From NCBI GenBank assembly GCA_902588895.1, contig CACIRC010000001.1, forward strand, positions 143,948 to 207,947: a DNA stretch of 64,000 nucleotides. Direction: 5' to 3'. This DNA comes from an uncultured Pelagibacteraceae bacterium (GTDB lineage Bacteria > Pseudomonadota > Alphaproteobacteria > Pelagibacterales > Pelagibacteraceae). The position numbers were made by a program, and so were the translations under genes. Positions 63,995 through 64,000 of the stretch are shown in pieces. The first letter of the stretch is position 1. Each line of letters starts with the position of its first letter. The notes beneath the pieces are model-generated. The model ran no database searches, had not been told where the DNA came from, and was given only the letters and a program-made list of their open reading frames with translations.

Positions 63995-64000
63995 ATTAAG

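Noticed and set aside
1-64000. CRISPR array, insertion sequence or prophage
   Set aside because: No spaced direct repeats, transposase, integrase or phage structural genes were found on either strand.

Overview
The window looks like chromosomal DNA of a small-genome marine alphaproteobacterium, most like the SAR11 clade (Candidatus Pelagibacter). It is strongly A+T rich, with short or overlapping intergenic spaces, one tRNA, few Shine-Dalgarno sequences, and no insertion sequence, prophage or CRISPR array that I could find. The clade call is inference from composition and gene content; there is no rRNA here to test it.

Layout. 1-8 kb: the 3' part of an IalB-like gene, argG, two small membrane proteins, then a light-related cassette (a photolyase-like FAD protein, a glutamine amidotransferase, a 42-residue DUF2256 zinc-knuckle protein, a CryPro-type photolyase, an SDR lacking its catalytic tyrosine, and a secreted sugar-dehydrogenase-like propeller protein). 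8-16 kb: an AEC transporter, an overlapping TauD-type dioxygenase and haloacetate-dehalogenase-like hydrolase, folD, yggT, mscS, hemD-hemC, and divergent tsaD. 16-22 kb: acetate assimilation, with acetyl-CoA synthetase carrying a strange Lys/Arg-rich head and a DUF4212 + Na+/solute symporter pair carrying an EF-hand-like loop. 22-30 kb: rpe, heparinase-like gene, purH, PCD, an FkbM methyltransferase, tRNA-Gly(GCC), a sulfotransferase, a LON-domain protein and a Ubi-type hydroxylase. 30-39 kb: ftsK, lolA, a histidine operon (hisB-hisH-[small lipoprotein]-hisA-hisF-hisE-HIT-GNAT) and divergent hslVU.

39-59 kb is the probable origin region. The leftward block ppsR-maf-aroE-coaE-dnaQ and the rightward block hemE-hemH-hemJ-rho-mnmE-mnmG-rsmG-parA-parB diverge from a 261-bp A+T-rich gap with several DnaA-box-like 9-mers. 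This is the same hemE/RP001(ppsR) setting used as oriC in Caulobacter and Rickettsia. A perfect 16-bp parS palindrome lies inside rsmG, just before parAB, so origin and centromere are about 7 kb apart. Convergent holA-lptE-leuS-DUF3576 follow.

59-64 kb: a highly expressed type porin with a strong ribosome binding site and terminator, a ThiE/TenI-like gene nearly abutting divergent yggS, an L,D-transpeptidase divergent from an OmpR-type regulator with a degenerate receiver, a short arfA-like ribosome-rescue gene, and a PfkB-family nucleoside kinase.

No clearly new multi-gene system is visible. The most interesting points are the origin/parS pair, short genes (DUF2256, arfA, a lipoprotein inside the his operon), the Acs N-terminal extension, the EF-hand-like loop in the symporter, and the altered active sites in the light cassette.
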